Position numbers and translations under genes: made by a program
The notes under the pieces: model-generated
Told to the model about the DNA's origin: nothing
Databases searched by the model: none
The model's input: only the letters and a program-made list of their open reading frames with translations
From: [Mycobacterium] crassicus
Lineage (GTDB): Bacteria > Actinomycetota > Actinomycetes > Mycobacteriales > Mycobacteriaceae
DNA: 64,000 bases
Direction: 5' to 3'
Assembly: GCF_020181615.1 (NCBI RefSeq)
Contig: NZ_CP084029.1
Coordinates: forward strand, 513,911-577,910
In this document: in pieces, positions 1-8,500 of the stretch
How the letters are laid out: every line of letters starts with the position of its first letter
How positions within the stretch are numbered: position 1 is the first letter of the stretch

Positions 1-104
1 CGTCCCGGGGTGGTGGTGAAGAACCACCAGCGGGGTCGGGCCGACTCGGTCGGCGACCGTAACCCCGCCGGCTCGGTTGACGGATGCGCCAACTCAACGG
101 TCAC
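1..104 (-). CDS. N-terminus of a membrane protein (Rv0412c-like), cut by the window edge
   Basis: A GTG at 104 on the minus strand opens a frame that stays open to the window edge and encodes about 34 residues. They are hydrophilic with Pro and Glu at first and then read RPRWWFFTTTPG, which looks like the step into a first membrane segment. In M. tuberculosis the gene divergent from mutT3 is the membrane protein Rv0412c, and the position here matches. Only the first residues are visible, so the product call rests mainly on synteny. Confidence 0.5.
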   Translation of the reverse strand, partial: MTVELAHPSTEPAGLRSPTESARPRWWFFTTTPG

Positions 105-196
105 GTCAGTCCAGACTCCATCCCTGCGGGTGCTCGCGACACCAACGATAGTAAAGGAATTCTAAGAGCGCAGATGTTGTCCGCGCCGCTCGTCGC

Positions 197-730
197 GTGG
201 GTTGTTGTCGAAATAGTCGTGCGATCTCGCCACAACCGAGACATTCGGCGCCCGATACGCTGCCTGGTGTGCGTGGCGACGGCGATGGGTGGGCGTTCTC
301 GGACACCGGCGCCCGTTTCTGGGGCCGGCACGGAGCGGCGGGCCTGCTGCTGCGGGCGCCCCGGCTCGACGGAACCCGCACCGTGCTGCTGCAGCACCGC
401 GCCTGGTGGAGTCACCAGGGCGGTACCTGGGCGCTGCCCGGCGGCGCCCGCGACAGTCATGAGACCGCCGAACAGGCCGCGATCCGTGAGGCGCAGGAGG
501 AGGCCGGCCTGCCCGCCGACCGGATCGTGGTGCGCGCGGCCGTCGTGACCGCCTCGGCCAGCGGCACCAGCTGGACCTACACCACCGTGGTCGCCGACGC
601 CGACGAACTGCTCCCGGTGGTGCCCAACGGGGAGAGCACCGAGCTGCGCTGGGTCGATGAATATGAGGTGGCCGAGTTGCCGCTGCATCCCGGTTTCGCC
701 GCCAGCTGGGAGTCGTTGCGCGGGTTCTGA
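197..730 (+). CDS. mutT3: NUDIX hydrolase, MutT3-like
   Basis: Nudix hydrolases cleave nucleoside diphosphates linked to another moiety; MutT-type members clear oxidised nucleotides or related pyrophosphates. The Nudix box is visible: GGARDSHET, then AAIREAQEEAG, matching Gx5Ex7REUxEExG. The tail LPLHPGFAASW and the order mutT3/thiE/thiO match M. tuberculosis Rv0413. The frame can start at GTG 197, giving 177 aa, or at GTG 269 directly at VRGDGDGW. The family has a short stretch before that motif, so the longer form is kept, but no clear Shine-Dalgarno sequence decides it. Substrate is not readable from the sequence. Confidence 0.85.
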   Translation: MGCCRNSRAISPQPRHSAPDTLPGVRGDGDGWAFSDTGARFWGRHGAAGLLLRAPRLDGTRTVLLQHRAWWSHQGGTWALPGGARDSHETAEQAAIREAQEEAGLPADRIVVRAAVVTASASGTSWTYTTVVADADELLPVVPNGESTELRWVDEYEVAELPLHPGFAASWESLRGF

Positions 731-824
731 GGTCGGCGGTGACATCTCTGACCCGGCGAACGTGTACTCAGTGCGAAGAAAATCGGGAAATCTCGCGCTC
801 AGTGCACGTTCGGCGCGGGCAGCA

Positions 825-1538
825 TCACAGCGTGCCGGTGAGCCCCGAACGCAGAGCCGCGGCCGCCGCGCGCGGATCCTCGGCGGCGGTGATCGCCCGC
901 ACCACCACCGCCCGGCGGGCACCGGCCGCCAGCACCTCCGGCAGCCGCCGCGCGTCGATCCCACCGATGGCGAACCACGGTTTGGCCTCGGATTCAGGGC
1001 TCGCTTCGGCGGCGAACCGCACCAGGTCCAGGCCAGGCGCCGGCCGTCCCGGCTTGGTCGGGGTGGGCCAGCACGGTCCCGCGCAGAAGTAGTCGACCGG
1101 CTCGGTCAGCGCCGCGCTGACCTGTTCGCGGTCGTGGGTGGACCGGCCGATCAGCACGTCGGGCCCGATGATCTCGCGTGCCATCGGCAGCGGCAGATCG
1201 TCCTGGCCCAGGTGCAGCACGTCGGCCCCGGCGGCGCGGGCGATGTCGGCACGATCGTTGACCGCCAGCAGCGCGCCGTGCCGGTGGGCGGCGTCGGCCA
1301 AGATCTCCAATGCCGCCAGTTCGCCGCGGGCCTCCAACGGACCGAACTGCTGCTCGCCGGGCGAGCCCTTATCGCGCAGTTGGATGATGTCCACCCCGCC
1401 GGCCAGTGCGGCGTCGGCGAACTCGGCCAGGTCGCCGCGTTCCCGGCGGGCATCGGTGCACAGGTACAGCCGGGCATCGGCGAGTCGGGTGAGACGGTCG
1501 GAGGGGAGGCGGGGGGGTCGACCGGAGGGTTTGTGCAC
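825..1538 (-). CDS. thiE: Thiamine-phosphate synthase
   Basis: ThiE joins the pyrimidine HMP-PP to the thiazole phosphate to give thiamine monophosphate. It is a TIM-barrel enzyme of about 220-240 aa; this one is 237 aa. Visible motifs are QLRDK (53-57), VNDR (93-96), GQDDL (111-115) and GRSTHD (131-136), which bind the pyrophosphate and metal in the family, and a C-terminal phosphate loop IGGID. The start is GTG at 1538. It is divergent from thiO with a 61-bp gap, as in M. tuberculosis (Rv0414c), so the thiazole-forming genes and the coupling enzyme sit back to back. Confidence 0.95.
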   Translation of the reverse strand: MHKPSGRPPRLPSDRLTRLADARLYLCTDARRERGDLAEFADAALAGGVDIIQLRDKGSPGEQQFGPLEARGELAALEILADAAHRHGALLAVNDRADIARAAGADVLHLGQDDLPLPMAREIIGPDVLIGRSTHDREQVSAALTEPVDYFCAGPCWPTPTKPGRPAPGLDLVRFAAEASPESEAKPWFAIGGIDARRLPEVLAAGARRAVVVRAITAAEDPRAAAAALRSGLTGTL

Positions 1539-1599
1539 ACCGCGACGCTAGCGGCTAGCTTTGTGAGTTGACAGGCGAGCAGGTGGAAGGGAGCCGCAT

Positions 1600-2609
1600 A
1601 TGCCCGGACCCTCGCTCGGTTCGCTGGCCGTGATCGGTGGCGGTGTCATCGGGCTGTCGGTGGCGCGGCGGGCCGCCGCGGCGGGGTGGTCGGTGTGCGT
1701 GCACCGCACCGGTGAGCACGGCGCCTCCTGGGTGGCCGGGGGCATGCTGGCCCCGCACAGCGAGGGCTGGCCCGGTGAGGATCAGCAACTGCGGCTCGGC
1801 CTGCGCTCGCTGGAACTGTGGCACGACTTCCTTGACGGGCTGCCGGCCCAGGTCGTGACCGCGCGCGAGTCCCTGGTGGTGGCCGCCGACCGGGCCGACG
1901 TAGCCGACCTGCGCACCGTGGCCGACTGGTTGTCCGAACAGGGCCATCCGGTGGTCTGGGAGTCGGCGGCCCGCGACGTCGAACCGCTGCTGGCCACCGG
2001 TATCCGGCACGGCTTTCGTGCCCCCACCGAACTGGCGGTCGACAACCGCGCGGTGGTCACCGCGCTGGTCGACGCCTGCGAGGAACTGGGCGTGACCTGG
2101 GCCCAGCCGGTCGGTGACCTCGCCGACGTGGCGGGCGACGCCGTGGTGATCGCCAACGGCATCGACGCCCCGGCGCTGTGGCCCGGCCTGCCGATCCGGC
2201 CGGTCAAGGGGGAGGTGCTGCGGCTGCGCTGGCGCAAGGGCTGTCTACCCGCGCCGACACGGGTCATCCGGGCCCGGGTACACGGCCGGGCGGTCTATCT
2301 GGTGCCGCGCGCCGACGGCGTCGTGGTGGGCGCCACCCAGTACGAGCACGGCCGTGACACCGCTCCGGTGGTCTCGGGGGTGCGTGACCTGCTCGACGAC
2401 GCCTGCGCCCTGGTGCCGGCGCTGGGCGAGTACGAGCTGGCTGAATGCGCGGCCGGTCTGCGGCCGATGACACCGGACAATATGCCGCTGGTGCATCGCC
2501 TCGACGAGCGGACCGTCGTCGCCGCGGGCCACGGCCGCAATGGTTTCCTGCTGGCGCCGTGGACTGCTGAACAGGTTGTGTCCGAACTACTTCCGGTTGG
2601 AGTGCGGCA

Positions 2610-2613
<4 letters not shown>
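1600..2613 (+). CDS. thiO: Glycine oxidase ThiO
   Basis: ThiO is an FAD enzyme that oxidises glycine to the imine used to build the thiazole ring of thiamine. The N-terminus has the FAD Rossmann motif VIGGGVIGLSVARRAA, then a conserved GGMLAPHSE segment, and the C-terminus has the DAAO-type GHGRNGFLLAP loop. Length 337 aa is usual. ATG 1600 is preceded by AAGGGAG at good spacing. The stop overlaps the ATG of thiS (ATGA-type, 2610-2613), so thiO-thiS-thiG is one translationally coupled operon. Confidence 0.95.
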
Positions 2614-3561
<948 letters not shown>

Positions 3562-3582
3562 CCCGGTAGCGGGGAGGGGCGC

Positions 3583-4359
3583 ATGACTCGCTATGTCGCG
3601 CTGGGCAGTTCGATGGCCGCCGGACCCGGAATCCGGCCCACGGTCGCCGGCTCGCCCTTCGCCGCGGGTCGCTCGGCACGTAACTATCCGCACCTGGTGG
3701 CGAACGCACGCAACCTCGACCTTGTCGACGTCACATTCTCCGGTGCGACCACAGCCCATGTCCTGGCCGACCGCCAGCTCGGTTCCCCGCCGCAGATCGA
3801 GGCGCTCAACGGCCTGGAATCCCTGGTGACGATCACCATCGGTGGCAACGACGTAGGCTACGTGCCGCTGCTGAGCGCGGCGTCGCTGTTCGGCCCGCTC
3901 GCCCCGATCCTGCCGGTCACCGGGGCGCTGCTGAACGGCGCCACGCGGGAGCGGGCACTGGACCACGTCGAAGGCGCCCTACGGGCGGTCGGTGCCGCGG
4001 TCCGAGAGCGGGCGCCGCATGCGCGGGTGCTCTTCGTCGACTATCTGACCCTGATGCCACCGGCCGGGACCCGGGCCGGACGGCTGCCGGATCACGTCGC
4101 CGATCTGGCCCGCCACGTCGCAGCTGAGCTGGAGCGGCACACCGCCGCGGCCGCGGCCGCCACCGGCTGTGAGATCGTCCGCGCCGGGCAGGCCAGCCGT
4201 GACCATCATCCCTGGTCGGCCCGGCCGTGGACGGTGGGCGCCGGCCTGTTGCTGCCATGGCGGCCGTGGCCGTGGCACCCCAACGCCGCGGGTATGGCCG
4301 CCGTCGCCGACCTGATCCTGGCCCAACTCGGTGAGCCGGAGGCCAACAGCCGGGATTAA
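3583..4359 (+). CDS. SGNH/GDSL-family hydrolase
   Basis: SGNH hydrolases are serine esterases or lipases. Block I is LGSSMAAG with a candidate nucleophile Ser10 (GSS in place of GDS), block III is IGGNDVGY with Asn89, and block V is WHPNAAG with the catalytic His near the C-terminus. Length is 258 aa. There is no signal peptide, so a cytosolic enzyme is likely. A GGAGGGG Shine-Dalgarno precedes ATG 3583. The 21-bp gap after thiG suggests read-through from the thi operon, but thiamine relevance is not evident. It converges on a PGRS gene 8 bp away. Substrate unknown. Confidence 0.85.
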   Translation: MTRYVALGSSMAAGPGIRPTVAGSPFAAGRSARNYPHLVANARNLDLVDVTFSGATTAHVLADRQLGSPPQIEALNGLESLVTITIGGNDVGYVPLLSAASLFGPLAPILPVTGALLNGATRERALDHVEGALRAVGAAVRERAPHARVLFVDYLTLMPPAGTRAGRLPDHVADLARHVAAELERHTAAAAAATGCEIVRAGQASRDHHPWSARPWTVGAGLLLPWRPWPWHPNAAGMAAVADLILAQLGEPEANSRD

Positions 4360-4366
4360 GACCCGG

Positions 4367-5617
4367 TCAGGTGGTGGCGCCGGGCTTGCCGGCGGTACCG
4401 GGAGTGCCCGTCACGCCGTGGACAGTGCCCGGTCCGGCCTTGCCTGCCGGACCGGCGAGACCGCCCACGGCCCCGTCACTGCCGGCGCCGCCATTACCGC
4501 CGTTGCCGCCGTTGCCGCCGTCTCCACCGAAGCCCACGCCGTTGCCGCCGTTGCCACCATGGCCGCCGGTTCCGCCGATACCGCCGGCGCCGCTGGCCGT
4601 GCCACCGATACCGCCGACACCGCCGTCGCCGCCATTGCCACCCAGGATGCCCAGGACGATCGGGGTGCCGCCGCCGCCGTTGCCGCCGTCGCCACCGGCT
4701 CCACCGGTGCTACCGGCCCCGGTCGCTGCACCGCCGTCGCCGCCGGCACCGCCGTGGCCGGCGCCGGCCGGGTCTCCGCTGCCGCCGACCTTGCCGCCGG
4801 TGCCGCCGTTGCCGCCCGCGCCGCCGGTAGTACCGGTCCCGGTGGCGGCTCCACCCATGCCGCCGTGACCGCCGGCCCCGCCACCGCCGAACTGCTGACC
4901 GCCGTCGCCGCCGATCCCACCGTGACCGCCGGCGCCCGCGGTGCCGAAGTCGGTCGCGGCGCCGTGACCGCCGTCGCCGCCGGCGCCACCGTTGCCGAAC
5001 ATCGTCCCGCCGGCACCGCCGTCGCCGCCGTTGCCGCCCGCGTCACCATCGATTCCGGCCGCGCCGTGGCCGCCGTTGCCGCCGTTGCCGAACAGGCCGG
5101 CGTGCCCGCCGTCGCCGCCGGCCATGCCCGCCACGGTGGAGGTCCAGCCGTCGCCGCCGTCACCGAACCACACGCCGCCGTTACCGCCGTCGGGCTCGGC
5201 CTCGGTGCCGTCGGCGCCGTTGCAGATCACGCCGCACGCGTCCGGGTACAACGGGGCGAAGAGTTGGTTGATCGGGGCGGTGAGCTGCTCACCGAGCGGC
5301 GAGTTGAGCCAGCTCTCCATGGCCGCGTGCAGCGGTGTGTAGAAGTCGAACGCGACACCGCTGCCGGCGGCTGATCCGGCCACGTCCCAGGCCGCCGGGG
5401 CGAACAGGCTCTCGAAATCCGCCGACAGATTGCCCCAGGCGGCCGGGTTGAACAGGTCGGTGAACAAGTCCTCGAAGTCCGCGTGCGCGGCCGGGGCGGG
5501 AGCGAGGGCGCCCATGGTCGTGGCTGTGAAAATAGCCAGTGCTGCCTGTACGGTCCTCAGCCCGGCGCCGCGTGTTCGGGAACATTGTTGTCCGCTGCTT
5601 CGGAGATGCTGTGACAT
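4367..5617 (-). CDS. Secreted PGRS-like glycine-rich protein without PE domain (416 aa)
   Basis: I recognise the repeat type, not a function. The N-terminus (1-46) is a Sec-type signal peptide with a hydrophobic core ([15 protein letters not shown]) and probable cleavage after AHA. Then comes a short module: [16 protein letters not shown] followed by [12 protein letters not shown], a segment with [13 protein letters not shown], and the Cys pair CGVIC at the start of NGADGT. From about residue 145 it is GGxGGxGG repeats to the end. PE_PGRS proteins have an N-terminal PE domain and are type VII substrates; none is present here. AGGAAGG precedes the ATG. It lies opposite two longer paralogues. 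Confidence 0.85.
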   Translation of the reverse strand: MSQHLRSSGQQCSRTRGAGLRTVQAALAIFTATTMGALAPAPAAHADFEDLFTDLFNPAAWGNLSADFESLFAPAAWDVAGSAAGSGVAFDFYTPLHAAMESWLNSPLGEQLTAPINQLFAPLYPDACGVICNGADGTEAEPDGGNGGVWFGDGGDGWTSTVAGMAGGDGGHAGLFGNGGNGGHGAAGIDGDAGGNGGDGGAGGTMFGNGGAGGDGGHGAATDFGTAGAGGHGGIGGDGGQQFGGGGAGGHGGMGGAATGTGTTGGAGGNGGTGGKVGGSGDPAGAGHGGAGGDGGAATGAGSTGGAGGDGGNGGGGTPIVLGILGGNGGDGGVGGIGGTASGAGGIGGTGGHGGNGGNGVGFGGDGGNGGNGGNGGAGSDGAVGGLAGPAGKAGPGTVHGVTGTPGTAGKPGATT

Positions 5618-5649
5618 TCGGGCCGGCCTTCCTGTGACGGTGGGGCAAC

Positions 5650-5679
5650 GATAGCGCAGGTCAGGATAGCGCAGGTCAG
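5650..5679. repeat. Perfect 15-bp tandem direct repeat upstream of the PGRS genes
   Basis: GATAGCGCAGGTCAG occurs twice without a gap (5650-5664 and 5665-5679). It lies 33 bp upstream of the start codon of the leftward PGRS gene, in the divergent space between two PGRS genes. A tandem direct repeat in this position could be a regulator site or a simple duplication; nothing shows which. Confidence 0.75.
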
Positions 5680-5731
5680 TTGTTGCCGCGCCCTGAGGAT
5701 TGAGAAAGCATACCTTATGGCCGAATTATGG

Positions 5732-5756
5732 ACTTTTTTCTAACTTTAGGTAGACA
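5732..5756 (+). promoter_or_regulatory. AT-rich upstream element shared by two PGRS genes, copy A
   Basis: ACTTTTTT, then AACTT, then GGTAGA occur in this order, 91 bp before the ATG of the 771-aa PGRS gene. The same blocks at almost the same spacing occur before the 1186-aa PGRS gene (8393-8418). Further down both share CGTTAA and TTTCT. The AT richness stands out from the GC-rich background, so a promoter or 5' leader element is inferred. Confidence 0.5.
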
Positions 5757-5846
5757 GCAGGCCCGACGTTAACTACGGTGCAATTTCTAAGGGGGAAATT
5801 AACGCGGTCGTAGAAGGACTGTGAACAATCAGAAAGGTCATGGGGG

Positions 5847-8162
5847 ATGACAAGTCGGGACCGGGGTACTAGGAGCGAGAACTGGGGTACGGGCAGGTCG
5901 CGTAGGCGGGGCCGGCGGGTGGCCGCTGCGTCTTCGGCGATCGGGGCGTTTTTGGCGTTGGGGTTGGGGCCGTTGGGGGCAGCGCCGGTGGCCAACGCCG
6001 ATTTCGAGGACTTCGTCACGGACCTGTTCGACCCGGCCGCCTGGGGCAACCTGTCGAACGATTTCGAGGGCCTGTTCACCGGATCGGCTTGGGATCTGTC
6101 GGGTTCGGCGGCTGCTTCGGATGCCGACTTGGCCCAGATGTGGGACACGATGCTCTACACGCCGCTGCACGCGGCGTTGCAGGACTGGATCAACTCTGAT
6201 GTGGGTTCGACGGTCAATGGTGTGGTCAACCAGTTGTTCGCGCCGTTCACCGATGGCTTCTGCGGCATGATCTGCAACGGTGCCGATGGGACGGCGGCCA
6301 GCGTCGATGGCCAGGCTGGTGGTCTGTGGTTCGGTGATGGCGGCAACGGCTGGGCTTCGAACCTTGAGGGCATTGCCGGTGGTAACGGTGGGCATGCCGG
6401 TGGTATCGGTAATGGTGGCGACGGCGGTGCCGGTGGCCTGGCCGCTGACGGCGGTAATGGTGGCCATGGTGGCGAGATGTGGGGCAATGGCGGTGACGGC
6501 GGCGCCGGCGGTAACGGCACGGCGCAATTGGCCGCCGGTGATGGTGGTACCGGTGGCAGCTCGGGTCAGGCCCAGGACTTCTTCGGTATGGGTGCGTGGG
6601 GCAATGGCGGTAACGGTGGGGCCGGCGGCGCCGGCTGGACCGGCACCAATGGCTCCACGGGCTCCGACGGCAACGGCACCAACGGTGTGGCCGGCGGCCT
6701 TGCGGGTAACGGCGGTACCGGTGGGGCCGGCTCGTCGATCCTCGGGATCGGCGGCAACGGCGGTGTCGGCGGGCTCGGCGGTGCCGGTGGTAGTGGCGGC
6801 GACGGCGTGACCGGTGCCGATGGCTCGTTCGGCAACAACGGCTCAGGGAACGGTTTCGCCGGCGGTAACGGTGGTGACGGCGCGGTCGGCGGCAAGGGCG
6901 GCGTTGGTGGCGCGGCCGGTGTCGGTGGTTCCGGAAACGGCTCGGTCGGTCGCGACGGCGATGGCGGTCTTGGTGGTAACGGTGGCCTCGGTGGCGACGG
7001 CGGCACCGGTGCCAACGGCCTGGCGGTCAACGGCGTGGGCGCCAACGGTGCCGGCGGCGGCGACGGTGGCACCGGCGGTAACGGTGGTGCCGCCGCTGCC
7101 GGTGGTGCGGCCGGTGGTGCCAGCGCCACCGCGGGTGCCGGTGGTGTCGACGGCGACGGCGGTAACGGCGGCAATGGTGGTGACGCGTCCGCGGCGACCA
7201 ACGGGGCCGATGGAACGGTCCAGGACAACGGTGGCAGTGCCGGCGGCAACGGTGGAACCGGTGGGGCCGGCGGTAACGGTGGCGCCGGTGGTAGCGGCGG
7301 CGGTGAGGCGGGCAACGGCGGCAACGGCGGTGTCGGTGGTGCCGGTGCTGACGGCGGCAACGGTGGTGTCGGCGGTGCTCGGCTCCACCCGGAGACCGAC
7401 TCGGTGCACGGCCTGTACTTCGTTCCCGGTGACGGCGGTGCTGGCGGTACGGGCGGTACCGGCGGTGCGGCCGGTGCCGGCGCGGCCAACGGGAGCGACG
7501 GTCTGATCGGTGATGGCGGCAAGGGCGGTAGCGGCGGTAACGGCGGCGACATCGTTGACGTGACCGGCCATAGCGCCGTTGAGGGCCCGCTGGGCTCGGG
7601 CACCATGGGGCCGCAGGGCTCGGCGGGTACCGGTGGCGCCGGCGGCGCCGGTGGTTCTGGTGCCACCGGTGGTGCCGGTGGTAACGGCGGTAGCGGCGGC
7701 AGTGACCCGAATGCGGGCGGCGCGCACGGCGGCACCGGCGGCCAAGGTGGTGCCGGTGGTGCCGGCCTGGAGAACACCGACGGCTCCGGCGGTGTCGGTG
7801 GTGACGGTGGTGCCGGCGGTAACGGTGGCAACGGCAGCAACATCCGTTGGGGCGACCCGACGGCTCCGACCAACTCCAATGACAACTCCTCGGGTCCCAT
7901 CGACGATGTCCACGGTGGAATCGGTGGTGTCGGTGGCGCCGGCGGTGCCGGTGCGGTCGCCGGCGGCAACGGTGGCAACGGCGGTAACGGTGGCGATGTC
8001 ATCACCCCGCACCTGGGCACCGACGGCCTCAACGGTGGCGCCGGTGACACCCCGGGCACCGGCAGCACCGGTGGCACCGCGGGTACCGGTGGCGCCGCCG
8101 GAACCGGCCCCAACCCCGGCAACCCCGGAGACACCGGCAACACCGGCACGGTCGTCCCATAA
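5847..8162 (+). CDS. Secreted PGRS-like glycine-rich protein without PE domain (771 aa)
   Basis: A basic n-region (RSRRRGRR) and hydrophobic core precede a probable signal cleavage after NADA-type sequence near residue 51 (VANA-DFED). The mature start repeats the module of its neighbours: [34 protein letters not shown]-like YTPLHAALQDW, and CGMIC before NGADGT. From about residue 150 the protein is GGNGG/GGAGG repeats broken by unique inserts such as LHPETDSVHGLYFVPG and INRWGDP-type segments. No PE domain. Function unknown; surface or secreted location is inferred from the signal peptide and family. AGAAAGG lies 9 nt before the ATG. Confidence 0.85.
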   Translation: MTSRDRGTRSENWGTGRSRRRGRRVAAASSAIGAFLALGLGPLGAAPVANADFEDFVTDLFDPAAWGNLSNDFEGLFTGSAWDLSGSAAASDADLAQMWDTMLYTPLHAALQDWINSDVGSTVNGVVNQLFAPFTDGFCGMICNGADGTAASVDGQAGGLWFGDGGNGWASNLEGIAGGNGGHAGGIGNGGDGGAGGLAADGGNGGHGGEMWGNGGDGGAGGNGTAQLAAGDGGTGGSSGQAQDFFGMGAWGNGGNGGAGGAGWTGTNGSTGSDGNGTNGVAGGLAGNGGTGGAGSSILGIGGNGGVGGLGGAGGSGGDGVTGADGSFGNNGSGNGFAGGNGGDGAVGGKGGVGGAAGVGGSGNGSVGRDGDGGLGGNGGLGGDGGTGANGLAVNGVGANGAGGGDGGTGGNGGAAAAGGAAGGASATAGAGGVDGDGGNGGNGGDASAATNGADGTVQDNGGSAGGNGGTGGAGGNGGAGGSGGGEAGNGGNGGVGGAGADGGNGGVGGARLHPETDSVHGLYFVPGDGGAGGTGGTGGAAGAGAANGSDGLIGDGGKGGSGGNGGDIVDVTGHSAVEGPLGSGTMGPQGSAGTGGAGGAGGSGATGGAGGNGGSGGSDPNAGGAHGGTGGQGGAGGAGLENTDGSGGVGGDGGAGGNGGNGSNIRWGDPTAPTNSNDNSSGPIDDVHGGIGGVGGAGGAGAVAGGNGGNGGNGGDVITPHLGTDGLNGGAGDTPGTGSTGGTAGTGGAAGTGPNPGNPGDTGNTGTVVP

Positions 8163-8204
8163 CAGTCCGGCGCTACTAGGACGCACCAACCCGATAAGTA
8201 GTAA

Positions 8205-8239
8205 GGAATACCCCGCACAGCTCTCGTGCGGGGTATTCC
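8205..8239 (+). terminator. Hairpin terminator after the 771-aa PGRS gene
   Basis: GGAATACCCCGCA (8205-8217) pairs perfectly with TGCGGGGTATTCC (8227-8239) around a 9-nt loop. It starts 42 bp after the stop codon. There is no T-tract, which is common for mycobacterial terminator hairpins. Confidence 0.75.
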
Positions 8240-8376
8240 TCACTTCGGGGCTGGGTCCGGATCGGCGCCGTGGGGTACACGCGGCGATCCATGATCCTGG
8301 TTTGCGCGTTAACCGTCGCACTGGCGTGGGCCACGAAAACGCTGATGGGCAGCACTATCCGCCCGGAAAACATTCG

Positions 8377-8418
8377 AAAAGTATGAATCGATACTTTTTT
8401 ATGAACTTCTGGTAGAAA
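8377..8418 (+). promoter_or_regulatory. AT-rich inverted repeat and shared upstream element, copy B
   Basis: AAAAGTAT and ATACTTTT form an 8-bp inverted repeat with a 6-nt spacer (8377-8398), running into ACTTTTTT, AACTT and GGTAGA at 8393-8418, the same ordered blocks as at 5732-5756. It lies 83 bp before ATG 8501. The rest of the 8163-8500 gap holds the preceding terminator and no gene I can support. Confidence 0.5.
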
Positions 8419-8500
8419 TATTTGCGTTAAGCACTTTCTGAATCCCGTGTCAGCACGGTGTCATCAGCAGGTAGTGCCATCTCACAGGAGGTCAAAAGGG

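Noticed and set aside
1547..1600. GCTAGC/TAGC palindrome and a TTGACA (1567-1572) in the thiE/thiO gap as an operator and -35 box
   Set aside because: No -10 box at suitable spacing and the palindrome is short; nothing shows function.
4331..5374. Ala/Val-rich plus-strand frame opposite the 416-aa PGRS gene
   Set aside because: Shadow of the real minus-strand gene, which has a signal peptide and ribosome site.
5847..5950. Twin-arginine signal in the 771-aa PGRS protein ([11 protein letters not shown])
   Set aside because: The RR pairs lack the S/T-RR-x-F-L-K context, and paralogues have none, so a Sec signal is more likely.
6566..8218. Pro-rich minus-strand frame opposite the 771-aa PGRS gene
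   Set aside because: It is the antisense of GGx repeats (PPx), without a start context; an artefact of codon composition.
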